DNA of 64,000 bases, from the NCBI GenBank assembly GCA_040506775.1, contig JBEVWC010000003.1:240007-304006 (forward strand). Direction: 5' to 3'. The notes under the pieces are model-generated. The model was not told the origin of the DNA. It did no database searches and was given only the letters and a program-made list of their open reading frames with translations. Both the position numbers and the translations under genes were made by a program. Shown piece by piece: positions 9,001-16,965 of this stretch (position 1 is the stretch's first letter; the number at the start of each line of letters is the position of its first letter). This DNA is from Thiodiazotropha sp040506775 (GTDB lineage: Bacteria > Pseudomonadota > Gammaproteobacteria > Chromatiales > Chromatiaceae).

Positions 9001-9663
9001 TAGATGACCCGGCGCATAGACCGGCAGGTAGACGAGAAATCCAGCCTGTACATCTTCCTCCGTTTCCTGGACCAGGATCACACGCCCCGACACGGCGGGC
9101 GCGTTGCTGTCCCGGGCATGATCCATCGCCATACGGCGCATCGGATTGGAATACATGTCGTAGCCGAAGGCCCGGCGGTTTCGCCAGTCAAAAGGTTCCA
9201 GATAGACGATCGCGCTGTACTGAGCCCGCTCGCCCTCGGGTTTTACCTCGTAGCCGGGAAAACCTTCATTTCGCACCTTATCGATGTGAGCGGGAAGTTC
9301 CGAGGGGGTGAGCATGACCGAGTAACCCATACCCTGAACGCCTGGATAGTAGGTTTCAAGTTCCAGTCCGCTGACATATTCATGCCATTCATGTCGGGAG
9401 GGATGTCGGCCCAGGGTATCGACGAAAGCCAAGCCGCCACGCAGAACCTGTTCGTACTCCATCATTCGTTTGAGAATGCGTTGTCGTGCGTCTTCCACCT
9501 CAAAGGTGAAGCGATCCGACATGCGTTTGTCGATGGACGTGTTGGAGATATGCCAGGCCAGAACGGTGAACACGAGTGAGACCACCAGAACCAGCCACGC
9601 GGTCACCTCGTTATGGAAGATACCCACAAAAGTCTGGGTCCGGTGTTTAGGTTCACTGACCAT
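6097..9663 (-). CDS. CHASE-PAS-PAS-GGDEF-EAL cyclic-di-GMP protein with C-terminal CZB-like domain
   Basis: 1188 residues, inner membrane. A transmembrane helix at about 20-40 is followed by a periplasmic CHASE sensor (about 45-270; PGVQGMGYS, RRAFGYDMYSNP). A second helix lies near 325-345. Two PAS/PAC units (about 360-600) precede the GGDEF domain with intact RLGGDEF (about 690). The EAL domain follows with EALIRW (about 822) and DDFGTGYSSL (about 947). The last ~110 residues hold His, Cys and His-x3-His spaced as in chemoreceptor zinc-binding (CZB) domains (NCDFGRWYWDEG, VHERIH). Both catalytic motifs look intact, so it may make and/or degrade c-di-GMP. It is a monocistronic gene with a long upstream region. 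Confidence 0.92.
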   Translation of the reverse strand: MVSEPKHRTQTFVGIFHNEVTAWLVLVVSLVFTVLAWHISNTSIDKRMSDRFTFEVEDARQRILKRMMEYEQVLRGGLAFVDTLGRHPSRHEWHEYVSGLELETYYPGVQGMGYSVMLTPSELPAHIDKVRNEGFPGYEVKPEGERAQYSAIVYLEPFDWRNRRAFGYDMYSNPMRRMAMDHARDSNAPAVSGRVILVQETEEDVQAGFLVYLPVYAPGHLLQTVEQRREALMSYVYSAFRMNDLMRGILGSDTPDVGFEIYDGSAAMSQETLLYDSNPGTSSEQAQRQLTSQLDLPGRIWQVRFHSRPSFEEALSSSQPEMIAIGGTLVDVLLFVIIWSIVGERKRVETRAQAMNADMIALTQRLDMAQESARIGTYDFNILSNELIWDKRMFQIYGMAETDFSATYETWRHCLIEEDLQPTEDLLQRAIEGKAEFNTEFRIRTGSAEIRTIEAHGTVIRDGQNRAIRLVGVNQDVTVRRQYEDQLRLAASVFEHAREGIVITDADERILRVNPTFSELTGYGPDEAVGVTPRVLRSGHHNTQFYSDMWQALKQNGYWHGEIWNRRKSGEVYPELLTISAVYDGYGKVSNYVAIFSDITKLKDQQSKLQRMAHYDALTQLPNRVLLADRMRQSMAQTRRSGQLLAICYLDLDDFKPVNDNYGHEIGDKLLKEVTKRLNSHMRDSDTVARLGGDEFVLLLTNLQSIEECEQGLTRLLETMYASYRVDGRTILISASIGVSLYPYDNGDPDTLLRHADQAMYRAKDEGRNRFHLFDIERDREAKAHREALVRIETALHKGEFVLHYQPKVDMRTGRMIGAEALIRWQHPEHGLLPPAEFLPTIEAGDFVVPLGEWVIGQALTQLSVWRQQGFETSISVNISGRHFQQPDFSRRLSGLLALHPEVSPYHLELEVLETSALEDIALISRVIHECQALGVTVSLDDFGTGYSSLTFLKQLPADTLKIDQSFVRDILEDVEDLAIIDGIIVLCQAFHRKVIAEGIESEDHGVMLLRLGCELGQGYGIARPMPAEQLPAWSRGYKPFASWRKAANDIWLREDLPLLTAEMTQRRWVNDLVAAVHSSNGIVKPPELDARNCDFGRWYWDEGYIRYGDLPGYAELGQVHERIHQFAKHLLELVAAGRAQEASLGIGTLQALHREVAQRLSALQHHVSERSKGSAYLECDTLSGKMH

Positions 9664-10114
9664 GAATTATTGTCACCACTCGATCTTTCAACGGATAACG
9701 AGCATTCCGTTGCAATACCGAGCGCTGCTAAGCCGGCCGCGGGAGGGATGAATCAGTGGGCAGACATTCCCGCGAGCGCCAACCCGCTCACTGGTCTTCT
9801 TGCGTATCGGCCAATCAGGATCGAAGCTTTAACGGGATTCGCGAACTGTTCCTTTAATTCCTGAGGAACACGGATGCGACCATAAGAAATCGATGTCTCC
9901 TGAATAGATTCAATTAGTTATCGAAATATTGACGATTTTCGCATGATATACCGAAACCCATAGACAGGGATCGATACGCAATGGATTCAGGCATTTCCCG
10001 AGTCACAGTCGACCTGGCTGCCTGCAAGCCGAGAACGTACCGACGGAAGTGGCAAGTTTGCTGGTTTTCCCATCACTCACCCCTGCGTGAGTGATGGGAG
10101 AGGCAGAGAATCGA
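9664..10114. other. Upstream region of the c-di-GMP gene
   Basis: About 450 bp with no supported gene. It lies upstream of the minus-strand GGDEF-EAL gene and downstream of the minus-strand metY. The part 9880-9990 is AT-richer than its surroundings and probably holds the promoter of the GGDEF-EAL gene. A degraded REP-like fragment (GCAGACATTCCCGCG) occurs near 9759. A strong hairpin occupies 10069-10098. Confidence 0.5.
10069..10098 (-). terminator. Perfect 12-bp hairpin just after metY
   Basis: CCCATCACTCAC and GTGAGTGATGGG form a perfect 12-bp stem with a 6-nt loop, starting 16 bp past the metY stop on the minus strand. The position suits transcription termination or 3'-end protection. 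However, the minus-strand tail after the stem is A-rich (AAAACC), not a U-run, so it is not a canonical Rho-independent terminator. Confidence 0.4.
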
Positions 10115-11392
10115 CTATCCTTTTGCTGCCTCCAGGGCCTGGCTGATATCCGCAATGATGTCATCCACGTGTTCGATGCCGATCGACAGTCTCACCATGT
10201 CGGCGCTGACCCCGGCGGTTGCCAGTTCCTTCTCGTTCAGCTGGCGATGGGTGGTGGTGGCCGGATGACAGGCCAGTGACTTGGCGTCACCGATATTGAC
10301 CAGGCGCAGGATCATCTGCAACGCATCGATGAAACGGGCCCCGGCTTCCGCGCCGCCCTCGATCCCGAAGCTGAGAATGCCGGAGGCCTGTCCCTTGGTG
10401 ATTTTCTGGCAGCGGTCGAAATGGGGGCTCTCGGGCAATCCTGCGTAGTTGACCCACTTTACCTGAGGATGCTGTTTCAGGTATTCGGCCACCTTGAGGC
10501 TGTTCTCGCAGTGGCGCTCCATACGCAGCCCCAGGGTCTCCAGGCCCTGCATGATCAGAAAGGCGCTGTGAGGTGACAGGGCGGAACCGGTGTTGCGCAG
10601 GGGCACCACCCGGCAACGGGCGATGTAGGCCGCTGGTCCCAGGGCTTCGGTGTAGACCACTCCGTGGTAGGAGGGGTCCGGTTCGTTGAGCATCGGAAAG
10701 CGTTCCTTGTTACCGACCCAGTCGAATTTCCCCGAGTCGATAATGACACCGCCGATGGTGGTGCCATGACCGCCGATATACTTGGTCAGGGAGTGAACGA
10801 TGATATCCGCCCCGTGTTCGAAGGCGCGGCACAGATAGGGGGTGGCCACGGTATTGTCGACGATCAGGGGCAGCCCATGGCGATGGGCGATCTCCGCCAG
10901 CTTCTCAAGATCCACCACGTTGCCGGCCGGGTTGCCGATGGATTCACAGAACAGCGCGCGGGTCCTGGCGTCGATCAGACTTTCCATCTTCTCGTAGTCA
11001 TCGAAGGAAGCCATGCGCACATCGATGCCCTGGCGCGGAAAGGTATGGGCAAACAGGTTGTAGGTACCGCCGTAGAGCTGGCTGGTGCTGACGATGTTGT
11101 CGCCGCTCATGGCAATGCACTGTATCGCATAGGTGATCGCAGACATGCCGGAGGCCACCGCCAGAGCGCCGATGCCCCCCTCCATCTCCGCCAGACGCTG
11201 TTCCAGCACCGCGGTGGTGGGATTCATGATGCGGGTGTAGATGTTGCCCGGCACCTTCAGATCGAACAGGTCCGCACCATGCTGGGTGTCATCAAAGGTG
11301 TAGGAGGTGGTCTGGTAGATCGGCACCGCTGCGGCTTTGGTGGTGGGTTCGGATTGGTAGCCCGCGTGCAGGGCCAGGGATTCCAGTTTCAT
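10115..11392 (-). CDS. metY: O-acetylhomoserine sulfhydrylase (MetY-like, PLP-dependent)
   Basis: 425 residues, cytoplasmic. It belongs to the Cys/Met-metabolism PLP family and makes homocysteine from O-acetylhomoserine and sulfide. The PLP-binding lysine sits in HSLTKYIGGHGTTIGG. The substrate and cofactor loops YTRIMNPT and SGMSAITYAI are present. The length (about 425-430) and the Asp-rich insert PDPSYHG favour the MetY/CysD subgroup over MetB/MetC (about 380-400). Direct sulfhydrylation would suit an organism living with sulfide. It is divergent from the rsx operon across a 304-bp spacer. No S-box or other riboswitch was recognised upstream. Confidence 0.93.
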   Translation of the reverse strand: MKLESLALHAGYQSEPTTKAAAVPIYQTTSYTFDDTQHGADLFDLKVPGNIYTRIMNPTTAVLEQRLAEMEGGIGALAVASGMSAITYAIQCIAMSGDNIVSTSQLYGGTYNLFAHTFPRQGIDVRMASFDDYEKMESLIDARTRALFCESIGNPAGNVVDLEKLAEIAHRHGLPLIVDNTVATPYLCRAFEHGADIIVHSLTKYIGGHGTTIGGVIIDSGKFDWVGNKERFPMLNEPDPSYHGVVYTEALGPAAYIARCRVVPLRNTGSALSPHSAFLIMQGLETLGLRMERHCENSLKVAEYLKQHPQVKWVNYAGLPESPHFDRCQKITKGQASGILSFGIEGGAEAGARFIDALQMILRLVNIGDAKSLACHPATTTHRQLNEKELATAGVSADMVRLSIGIEHVDDIIADISQALEAAKG

Positions 11393-11696
11393 GTTTTCCT
11401 CGCATCCTCGTTGTGGTTGTTATGTCCGGGTACCATAAACGCCATTTAACCCGTCATCAAGACACTGGATGACCCTCCGCTGCGATGCACAGGACACCGC
11501 CCACTCCCGGAACCGCCGAAGCCGGGGCCGCAACATCCGATTGATCGGCAATTCCCACCGTTTGCGCCTTATCAATGCGGTTTTGCCGAAAATCCCCCAT
11601 ATTGAACCCCATCCGTGAAATCACCTCTTACTCACGAGTTGTATCCACGCAAACAGCCGCTTATCCTTAGCGCACTGGTTGAATATCGGTTAATCC
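11393..11696. other. Divergent promoter region metY / rsxA
   Basis: 304 bp between two divergent start codons, with no gene seen. It must hold promoters for both metY and the rsx operon. A candidate sigma-70 promoter for the plus strand is listed separately. No riboswitch fold was recognised. Confidence 0.5.
11639..11667 (+). promoter_or_regulatory. Candidate sigma-70 promoter of the rsx operon
   Basis: TTGTAT at 11639-11644 and TATCCT at 11662-11667 are separated by 17 bp, close to the -35/-10 consensus. The expected start site would be about 20 bp before the rsxA ATG at 11697. This is seen by eye only. Confidence 0.35.
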
Positions 11697-12278
11697 ATGC
11701 AAGAGTACGCCCTCATACTGATCAGCACCGTGCTGGTTAACAACTTCGTATTGGTCAAGTTTCTTGGCCTGTGCCCGTTCATGGGCGTCTCGCGCAAGCT
11801 GGAAACCGCCACCGGCATGGGCCTCGCGACCACCTTCGTCCTGACCCTGTCTGCGATCTGCTCCTACCTGATCAACGAGTACGTGCTGGTGCCCCTGGGG
11901 CTGGAATACCTGCGCACCATCGCCTTCATCCTGGTGATCGCCGTGGTGGTCCAGTTCACGGAGATGGTGATGCACAAGACCAGCCCGATGCTCTACCAGG
12001 TGCTGGGTATCTTCCTGCCCCTGATCACCACCAACTGCGCGGTGCTCGGGGTGGCCCTGCTCAACACCCAGGAACAACATGGCTTCATCGAGTCCGCGCT
12101 GTACGGCTTCGGCGCCGCAGCCGGTTTCTCCCTGGTGCTGATACTGTTCGCCGGAATCCGCGAACGGGTCGCGGTGGCGGATGTGCCGGAACCTCTGCAG
12201 GGCAATGCCATTGCCCTGATCACCGCCGGCCTGATGTCCCTGGCGTTCATGGGTTTCGCCGGCCTGGTCTCGGTGTGA
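11697..12278 (+). CDS. rsxA: Electron transport complex subunit RsxA/RnfA
   Basis: 193 residues, an integral inner-membrane subunit with about six helices. It is part of the Rnf/Rsx complex, which couples electron flow between NADH and ferredoxin to an ion gradient and, in enterobacteria, keeps SoxR reduced. Diagnostic family stretches are NNFVLVKFLGLCPFMGVS and TTNCAVLGVALLN; the cysteines in these helices bind the membrane [2Fe-2S] centre shared with RsxE. It is the first gene of rsxABCDGE. The spacing to rsxB is 10 bp. Confidence 0.97.
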   Translation: MQEYALILISTVLVNNFVLVKFLGLCPFMGVSRKLETATGMGLATTFVLTLSAICSYLINEYVLVPLGLEYLRTIAFILVIAVVVQFTEMVMHKTSPMLYQVLGIFLPLITTNCAVLGVALLNTQEQHGFIESALYGFGAAAGFSLVLILFAGIRERVAVADVPEPLQGNAIALITAGLMSLAFMGFAGLVSV

Positions 12279-12288
12279 AGGTGCCCGC

Positions 12289-12852
12289 ATGCTGATCGCG
12301 ATCCTCACCATCACCCTGCTCGCCGCCCTGTTTGGCCTGCTGCTCGGCTATGCCAATATCCGTTTTCATGTCGAGGGGGATCCGATCACCGATCAGATCG
12401 AGAAGATTCTGCCCCAGACCCAGTGCGGACAGTGCGGTTTTGCCGGCTGCCGCCCCTACGCCGAGGCGATCGCCGGTGGCGAGGCGGAAATCAATCTGTG
12501 TCCCCCCGGCGGCGAATCGACCATGATCGCCCTGGCCGATCTGCTGGGCCGAGACCCGGTCCCGGTCGGGGAGGAAGGCATGGAGGAAAAACCCAAGTCC
12601 ATCGCATTGATCCGCGAGGAAGAGTGCATCGGCTGCACCCTGTGCCTGCAGGCCTGTCCCGTGGATGCGATCATCGGCGCAGCGAAACAGATGCACGTGG
12701 TGATCGCCAGCGAGTGCACCGGCTGTGAACGCTGCCTGCCCCCCTGCCCGGTGAACTGCATCGAGATGCAGCCGATCAGGAAGCATGCCAGCAACTGGCG
12801 CTGGCCCTTCCCCCAGACCGGAACGGAAGAGATCGCGGGCGGGGCGCACTGA
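12289..12852 (+). CDS. rsxB: Electron transport complex subunit RsxB/RnfB (ferredoxin subunit)
   Basis: 187 residues. An N-terminal membrane anchor (LLAALFGLLLGYANI) is followed by a [4Fe-4S] domain with CGQCGFAGC. Two ferredoxin [4Fe-4S] motifs come next, CIGCTLCLQACP near residue 108 and CTGCERCLPPCP near 140. It passes electrons between soluble ferredoxin and the membrane part of Rnf. A GAAGG Shine-Dalgarno sequence precedes ATG 12289. Its TGA is 1 bp from the rsxC start, implying translational coupling. Confidence 0.97.
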   Translation: MLIAILTITLLAALFGLLLGYANIRFHVEGDPITDQIEKILPQTQCGQCGFAGCRPYAEAIAGGEAEINLCPPGGESTMIALADLLGRDPVPVGEEGMEEKPKSIALIREEECIGCTLCLQACPVDAIIGAAKQMHVVIASECTGCERCLPPCPVNCIEMQPIRKHASNWRWPFPQTGTEEIAGGAH

Positions 12853-12853
12853 C

Positions 12854-14557
12854 ATGTACGTCGAATCCAAGAAAGGCAAGACCCGGGAACTGTGGCGTTT
12901 TCACGGCGGCCTGCATGTGCCCGATCACAAGGAACTGTCACTGCACAAGCCGTTGCAGAACATACCCCTGCCCAAGCGCCTGGTGCTGCCACTGCAACAA
13001 CATATCGGCGCCCCTGGCCAGGCTCTGGTGAAAGTGGGAGAGCGGGTGCTCAAGGGACAGATGATCGCCGATTCCCCGGCCCCGGTGACCGCTCCACTGC
13101 ATGCCCCCACCTCGGGAGAGGTGGTGGCCATCGCGGAACACCCGATACCACATCCTTCGGGACTCACCGATCTGTGCATCGTGATCGAACCCGACGGTCA
13201 GGATGAGTGGGCAACCCTGCCCGAACCGATCCAGGATTTTCGCGCCGCCGATCCAGACGCCCTGCGGCGTCGCATCCGCGAATCGGGGATTGTCGGCATG
13301 GGCGGCGCCACCTTTCCTTCCGCGGTCAAACTCAACCCGGGGAAACCGATCAAGACCCTGATCATCAATGGCGCGGAGTGCGAACCCTACATCACCTGTG
13401 ACGACCGCCTGATGCAGGATTTCACCGACAAGGTGATGAACGGGGTACGCATCCTGCAGCACATGCTGCAGAGCGAAGAGTGCCTGATCGCCATCGAGGA
13501 CAACAAGCCTGAGGCAATCCATGCCATGTTTCAGGCCCTGCGCGACGACGAGAATATCGAGGTGGTGCGCATCCCCACCCTCTACCCCAGCGGTGGCGAA
13601 AAGCAGCTGATCCACATCCTCACCGGACGCGAGGTACCCACTTCGGGCCTGCCCGCACAGATCGGTGTGATCTGCCACAACGTGGCCACCGCGGCAGCGA
13701 TCGCCGACGCGGTGCTGGAGGGCCGGCCCCTGATCTCCCGGCTGGTGACCCTTACCGGGGAGGGCATGCAGGAGCCGGGCAACTACCAGGTACCGATCGG
13801 CATCCTCGCCCATGAACTGATCGAGCAGGCCGGCGGATACCGCAACCAGCCCCGGCAGTTGATCATGGGCGGACCGATGATGGGCTTCGATCTGACCACG
13901 GACGAGGTACCCATCACCAAGGGCGCAAACTGCCTGCTCTGTCCGAGTGAAGCGGAGATGCCCGAACCGGAACCCGCCCGCGCCTGCATCCGCTGCGGAC
14001 GCTGTGCCGATGTCTGCCCGGCACGCCTGCTGCCCCAACAGATGTACTGGTACAGTCGCGCCAAGGACCTGGAGAAGACCCAGGACTACAACCTGTTCGA
14101 CTGCATCGAATGTGGCTGCTGTTCCCATGTCTGTCCCTCGCACATCCCGCTGGTGCAGTATTTCCGCTATGCCAAAACCGAAAGCTGGGCCGCGGAGCAG
14201 GAACGTCGTGAGTCCGAGCGGGCCAAGCGCCGGCATGAATTCCGGGTTGCCCGCCTGGAACGTCTCGAGGCGGAGCGCAAGGCAAAACTGCGGCAGAAGA
14301 AAGAGGCCCTGAACAAACCGGCGCCGAAGAAAAAGCCGGCCCCCGCAGAGACCTCAGCCACAGACGCCAAGGACGCCAAGCAGGCCGCCATCGAAGCCGC
14401 CATGAAACGGGCCGCCGAAAAGAAGGCCCAACAGGCGCAACAACCCAGGAACACGGAAAATCTGACCCCCAGCCAGCAACGTCAGATCGACGCGGTCGAA
14501 CAGCGCCGCAAGGCCGCCGAGTCGAAATCCCAGGATCAACCGGAGCAACCCTCCTGA
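12854..14557 (+). CDS. rsxC: Electron transport complex subunit RsxC/RnfC
   Basis: 567 residues, the peripheral NADH/FMN- and Fe-S-containing subunit of the Rnf complex. MYVESKKGK at 12854 is chosen as start because it sits 1 bp after rsxB; the frame is open further upstream. The central part has the NuoF-like nucleotide-binding loop GMGGATFPSAVK. Two [4Fe-4S] motifs, CIRCGRCADVCP and CIECGCCSHVCP, lie near residues 378 and 417. The last ~120 residues form a Lys/Ala/Gln-rich, probably helical tail typical of gammaproteobacterial RnfC and variable in length. The stop overlaps the rsxD start (TGATG). Confidence 0.96.
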   Translation: MYVESKKGKTRELWRFHGGLHVPDHKELSLHKPLQNIPLPKRLVLPLQQHIGAPGQALVKVGERVLKGQMIADSPAPVTAPLHAPTSGEVVAIAEHPIPHPSGLTDLCIVIEPDGQDEWATLPEPIQDFRAADPDALRRRIRESGIVGMGGATFPSAVKLNPGKPIKTLIINGAECEPYITCDDRLMQDFTDKVMNGVRILQHMLQSEECLIAIEDNKPEAIHAMFQALRDDENIEVVRIPTLYPSGGEKQLIHILTGREVPTSGLPAQIGVICHNVATAAAIADAVLEGRPLISRLVTLTGEGMQEPGNYQVPIGILAHELIEQAGGYRNQPRQLIMGGPMMGFDLTTDEVPITKGANCLLCPSEAEMPEPEPARACIRCGRCADVCPARLLPQQMYWYSRAKDLEKTQDYNLFDCIECGCCSHVCPSHIPLVQYFRYAKTESWAAEQERRESERAKRRHEFRVARLERLEAERKAKLRQKKEALNKPAPKKKPAPAETSATDAKDAKQAAIEAAMKRAAEKKAQQAQQPRNTENLTPSQQRQIDAVEQRRKAAESKSQDQPEQPS

Positions 14558-15600
14558 TGGAATTTCATACCCACAGCTCACCCCATACCCAAAGGCCCAA
14601 CCGGGTCGATCGGGTGATGTTGCAGGTGGTGCTCGCGCTGCTGCCCGGCACCGCGGCGCTGATCTTCTATTTCGGCTGGGGAGTACTGCTGAATGTGATC
14701 CTCGCGGTAGGCTCCGCCCTGGCCTTCGAAGCGCTGGTGATGCGTCTGCGCAAACGCCCGGTGAAGCCGGTTCTGATGGATCTCAGCGCGGTGGTCACCG
14801 CGCTGCTGTTCGCGGTGGCGATACCCCCGTTGATGCCCTGGTGGCTGGTGGTGCTGGGCATGGCCTTCGCCATCATCATGGTGAAACAGATGTACGGGGG
14901 CCTGGGTTACAACCCGTTCAACCCGGCCATGGCGGCCTATGTGCTGCTGCTGATCTCCTACCCGGTGGCGATGACCAGCTGGCTCCCCCCGGGTCTGCTG
15001 GCCGAACACAGCCTGAGCCTGAGCCAGGTTCTGGCCTACAAGTTCGCCGGGGTACTTCCCACCGGCCTGAGCCTGGACGCCGTCACCATGGCAACGCCGC
15101 TGGACGTGATGAGCACCAAGCTGGACCAGAACATCATGATCAGCGAGATCCGCCAGAGCCCGCTGTGGGGGGATTTCGGCGGGCTGGGCTGGGAGTGGGT
15201 CGGCAACTGGTTTCTGATGGGCGGTATCTGGATGGTCTACAAACGCACCATCACCTGGCAGATCCCATTGGCATTTCTCGCCGGCCTGGTCGGCATGGCG
15301 GCCCTGTTCTGGCTGTTCGATTCGGAGCGCTATCCCTTCCCCCTGTTCCACGTGTTCAGCGGCGGGGCCATCCTGGGCGCCTTTTTCATTGCCACCGATC
15401 CGGTCACTGCCTGTACCACCCGGGCCGGGCAACTGATCTACGGGGTCGCGATCGGGGTCCTGGTCTACATCATCCGCACCTGGGGCGGCTATCCGGACGC
15501 AGTGGCATTTTCTGTGCTGCTGATGAACATGGCCGCACCCACCATCGACTATTACACACGTCCCCGAACCTACGGGCATGGAGCGATCAAGAATGAATAG
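14557..15600 (+). CDS. rsxD: Electron transport complex subunit RsxD/RnfD
   Basis: 347 residues, a polytopic inner-membrane subunit (NqrB/RnfD family) that binds FMN covalently and contributes to the ion path. The segment DAVTMATPLD near residues 170-180 is the place of the flavinylated threonine (SGATP in many relatives). LMDLSAVVTALLFAVAIPP and GLGYNPFNPAM are family-typical. Its ATG overlaps the rsxC stop by one base, and its 3' end overlaps rsxG. Confidence 0.96.
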   Translation: MEFHTHSSPHTQRPNRVDRVMLQVVLALLPGTAALIFYFGWGVLLNVILAVGSALAFEALVMRLRKRPVKPVLMDLSAVVTALLFAVAIPPLMPWWLVVLGMAFAIIMVKQMYGGLGYNPFNPAMAAYVLLLISYPVAMTSWLPPGLLAEHSLSLSQVLAYKFAGVLPTGLSLDAVTMATPLDVMSTKLDQNIMISEIRQSPLWGDFGGLGWEWVGNWFLMGGIWMVYKRTITWQIPLAFLAGLVGMAALFWLFDSERYPFPLFHVFSGGAILGAFFIATDPVTACTTRAGQLIYGVAIGVLVYIIRTWGGYPDAVAFSVLLMNMAAPTIDYYTRPRTYGHGAIKNE

Positions 15601-16252
15601 TCGCCGCGCCATCCTCATGGCTTCCGTGATTCTGGGGGCGTTCGCCGTAGCCGGCACGGCCCTGGTCGCCTTCACCCACATGGCCACTGCGGCCCGCATC
15701 GAGCACAACGAGCGGGAGGCCCTGCTGGAGTCATTGCACGCCCTGGTCCCCGAAGCCCGTGTCGACAACGACATGGTCTCCGATGTCATCGAAATCAGCG
15801 ACCCGGACTTTCTTGGCGGCCCGCAGACCACCGTCTATCGGGGACGCAAGATGGAACAGCCCGTTGCGGCGGTGCTCACCACCATGGTGCCCAACGGCTA
15901 CAGCGGACCGATCAAACTGCTGGTGGCAGTCGGCTATGACGGCACCCTGGGTGGGGTGCGGGTGATCAGTCACAAGGAAACCCCCGGACTGGGGGACAAG
16001 ATCGAGGAGAGCCGCTCGGACTGGATCTACAGCTTTACTGGCAAATCCCTGGGCAACCCACCGTTGGAAAAATGGGCGGTCAAGCGTGACGGCGGCGTGT
16101 TTGACCAGTTCACCGGCGCCACCATTACCCCGCGATCTGTGGTCGAGGCAGTGAAAAAGACCCTGATCTACGTGCGCGACCACCAGGATGCCCTGTACGA
16201 CCGGCAAAACGCCACCACCGCCGCAAAACCCGAGGGAGCCGCCCATGGCTGA
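15593..16252 (+). CDS. rsxG: Electron transport complex subunit RsxG/RnfG
   Basis: 219 residues. A single N-terminal membrane helix (ILMASVILGAFAVAGTALV) is followed by a periplasmic FMN-binding domain. The covalent flavin attachment motif is FTGATIT near residue 175, modified on the second threonine in the family. ATG 15593 has GGAG 10 bp upstream; an in-frame ATG at 15578 is less well placed. It overlaps rsxD by 8 bp and rsxE by 8 bp. Confidence 0.95.
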   Translation: MNSRRAILMASVILGAFAVAGTALVAFTHMATAARIEHNEREALLESLHALVPEARVDNDMVSDVIEISDPDFLGGPQTTVYRGRKMEQPVAAVLTTMVPNGYSGPIKLLVAVGYDGTLGGVRVISHKETPGLGDKIEESRSDWIYSFTGKSLGNPPLEKWAVKRDGGVFDQFTGATITPRSVVEAVKKTLIYVRDHQDALYDRQNATTAAKPEGAAHG

Positions 16253-16937
16253 CCACTCCTACCGGCAGATCGTCACGGACGGTCTGTGGCACAACAATCA
16301 GGCCCTTGTGGCACTGCTGGGCCTGTGCCCTTTACTTGCGGTGAGTAACACCGCAATCAACGGACTCGGCCTCGGACTCGCGACAACCCTGGTGCTGGTC
16401 GCGTCCAACGGCACGGTGTCATTGATTCGCAACCTGGTGAGGCCTGAGGTTCGGCTGCCGGTTTTCGTCCTGGTCATCGCCTCGTTCGTGACCGCGATCG
16501 AACTCGGCATGAACGCCTATTTCCATGAACTCTACAAAATTCTCGGCATCTTTATCCCGCTGATCGTCACCAACTGCACCATCATCGGCCGGGCCGAGGC
16601 GTTTGCCTCGAAAAACAATTTCAGCCGCTCACTCCTCGATGGTCTGAGTATCGGCATCGGCTTCACCCTGGTGTTGATGACCCTGGGTGGGATGCGCGAA
16701 CTGGTGGGACAGGGCACCCTGTTCGACCAGGCTCAACTGATGTTCGGCGACGCCGCGCAGAGCCTGACCCTGAAGATCGAAAATTTTCCCGGCATGCTGG
16801 TGGCGATCCTGCCTCCGGGCGCTTTTATTGGGCTGGGGTTGATGATCACGGCCAAAAACCTGATCGATAAGCGGCTCGCCCAGCGCAAGCGTGTGCAGAC
16901 CAGCGTGGCCGAAGAACCCCAGGGCGTCACCGGCTGA
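16245..16937 (+). CDS. rsxE: Electron transport complex subunit RsxE/RnfE
   Basis: 230 residues, an integral membrane subunit paralogous to RsxA, with about six helices. It contains the paired-cysteine stretches LGLCPLLAVSNTAING and IVTNCTIIGRAEAFASK. The start MADHSYRQI at 16245 is preceded by GGGAG and overlaps rsxG. It completes the canonical A-B-C-D-G-E order. In Escherichia coli nth follows; here rsmE follows after 28 bp. Confidence 0.96.
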   Translation: MADHSYRQIVTDGLWHNNQALVALLGLCPLLAVSNTAINGLGLGLATTLVLVASNGTVSLIRNLVRPEVRLPVFVLVIASFVTAIELGMNAYFHELYKILGIFIPLIVTNCTIIGRAEAFASKNNFSRSLLDGLSIGIGFTLVLMTLGGMRELVGQGTLFDQAQLMFGDAAQSLTLKIENFPGMLVAILPPGAFIGLGLMITAKNLIDKRLAQRKRVQTSVAEEPQGVTG

Positions 16938-16965
16938 ACGGAATACCCGCACTGACCTGACGCCC

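Noticed and set aside
10069..10098. Canonical Rho-independent terminator
   Set aside because: The stem is perfect, but neither strand has a T-run after it; listed only as a positional candidate.
11393..11696. SAM or methionine riboswitch before metY
   Set aside because: No conserved riboswitch core or paired helices were recognised.
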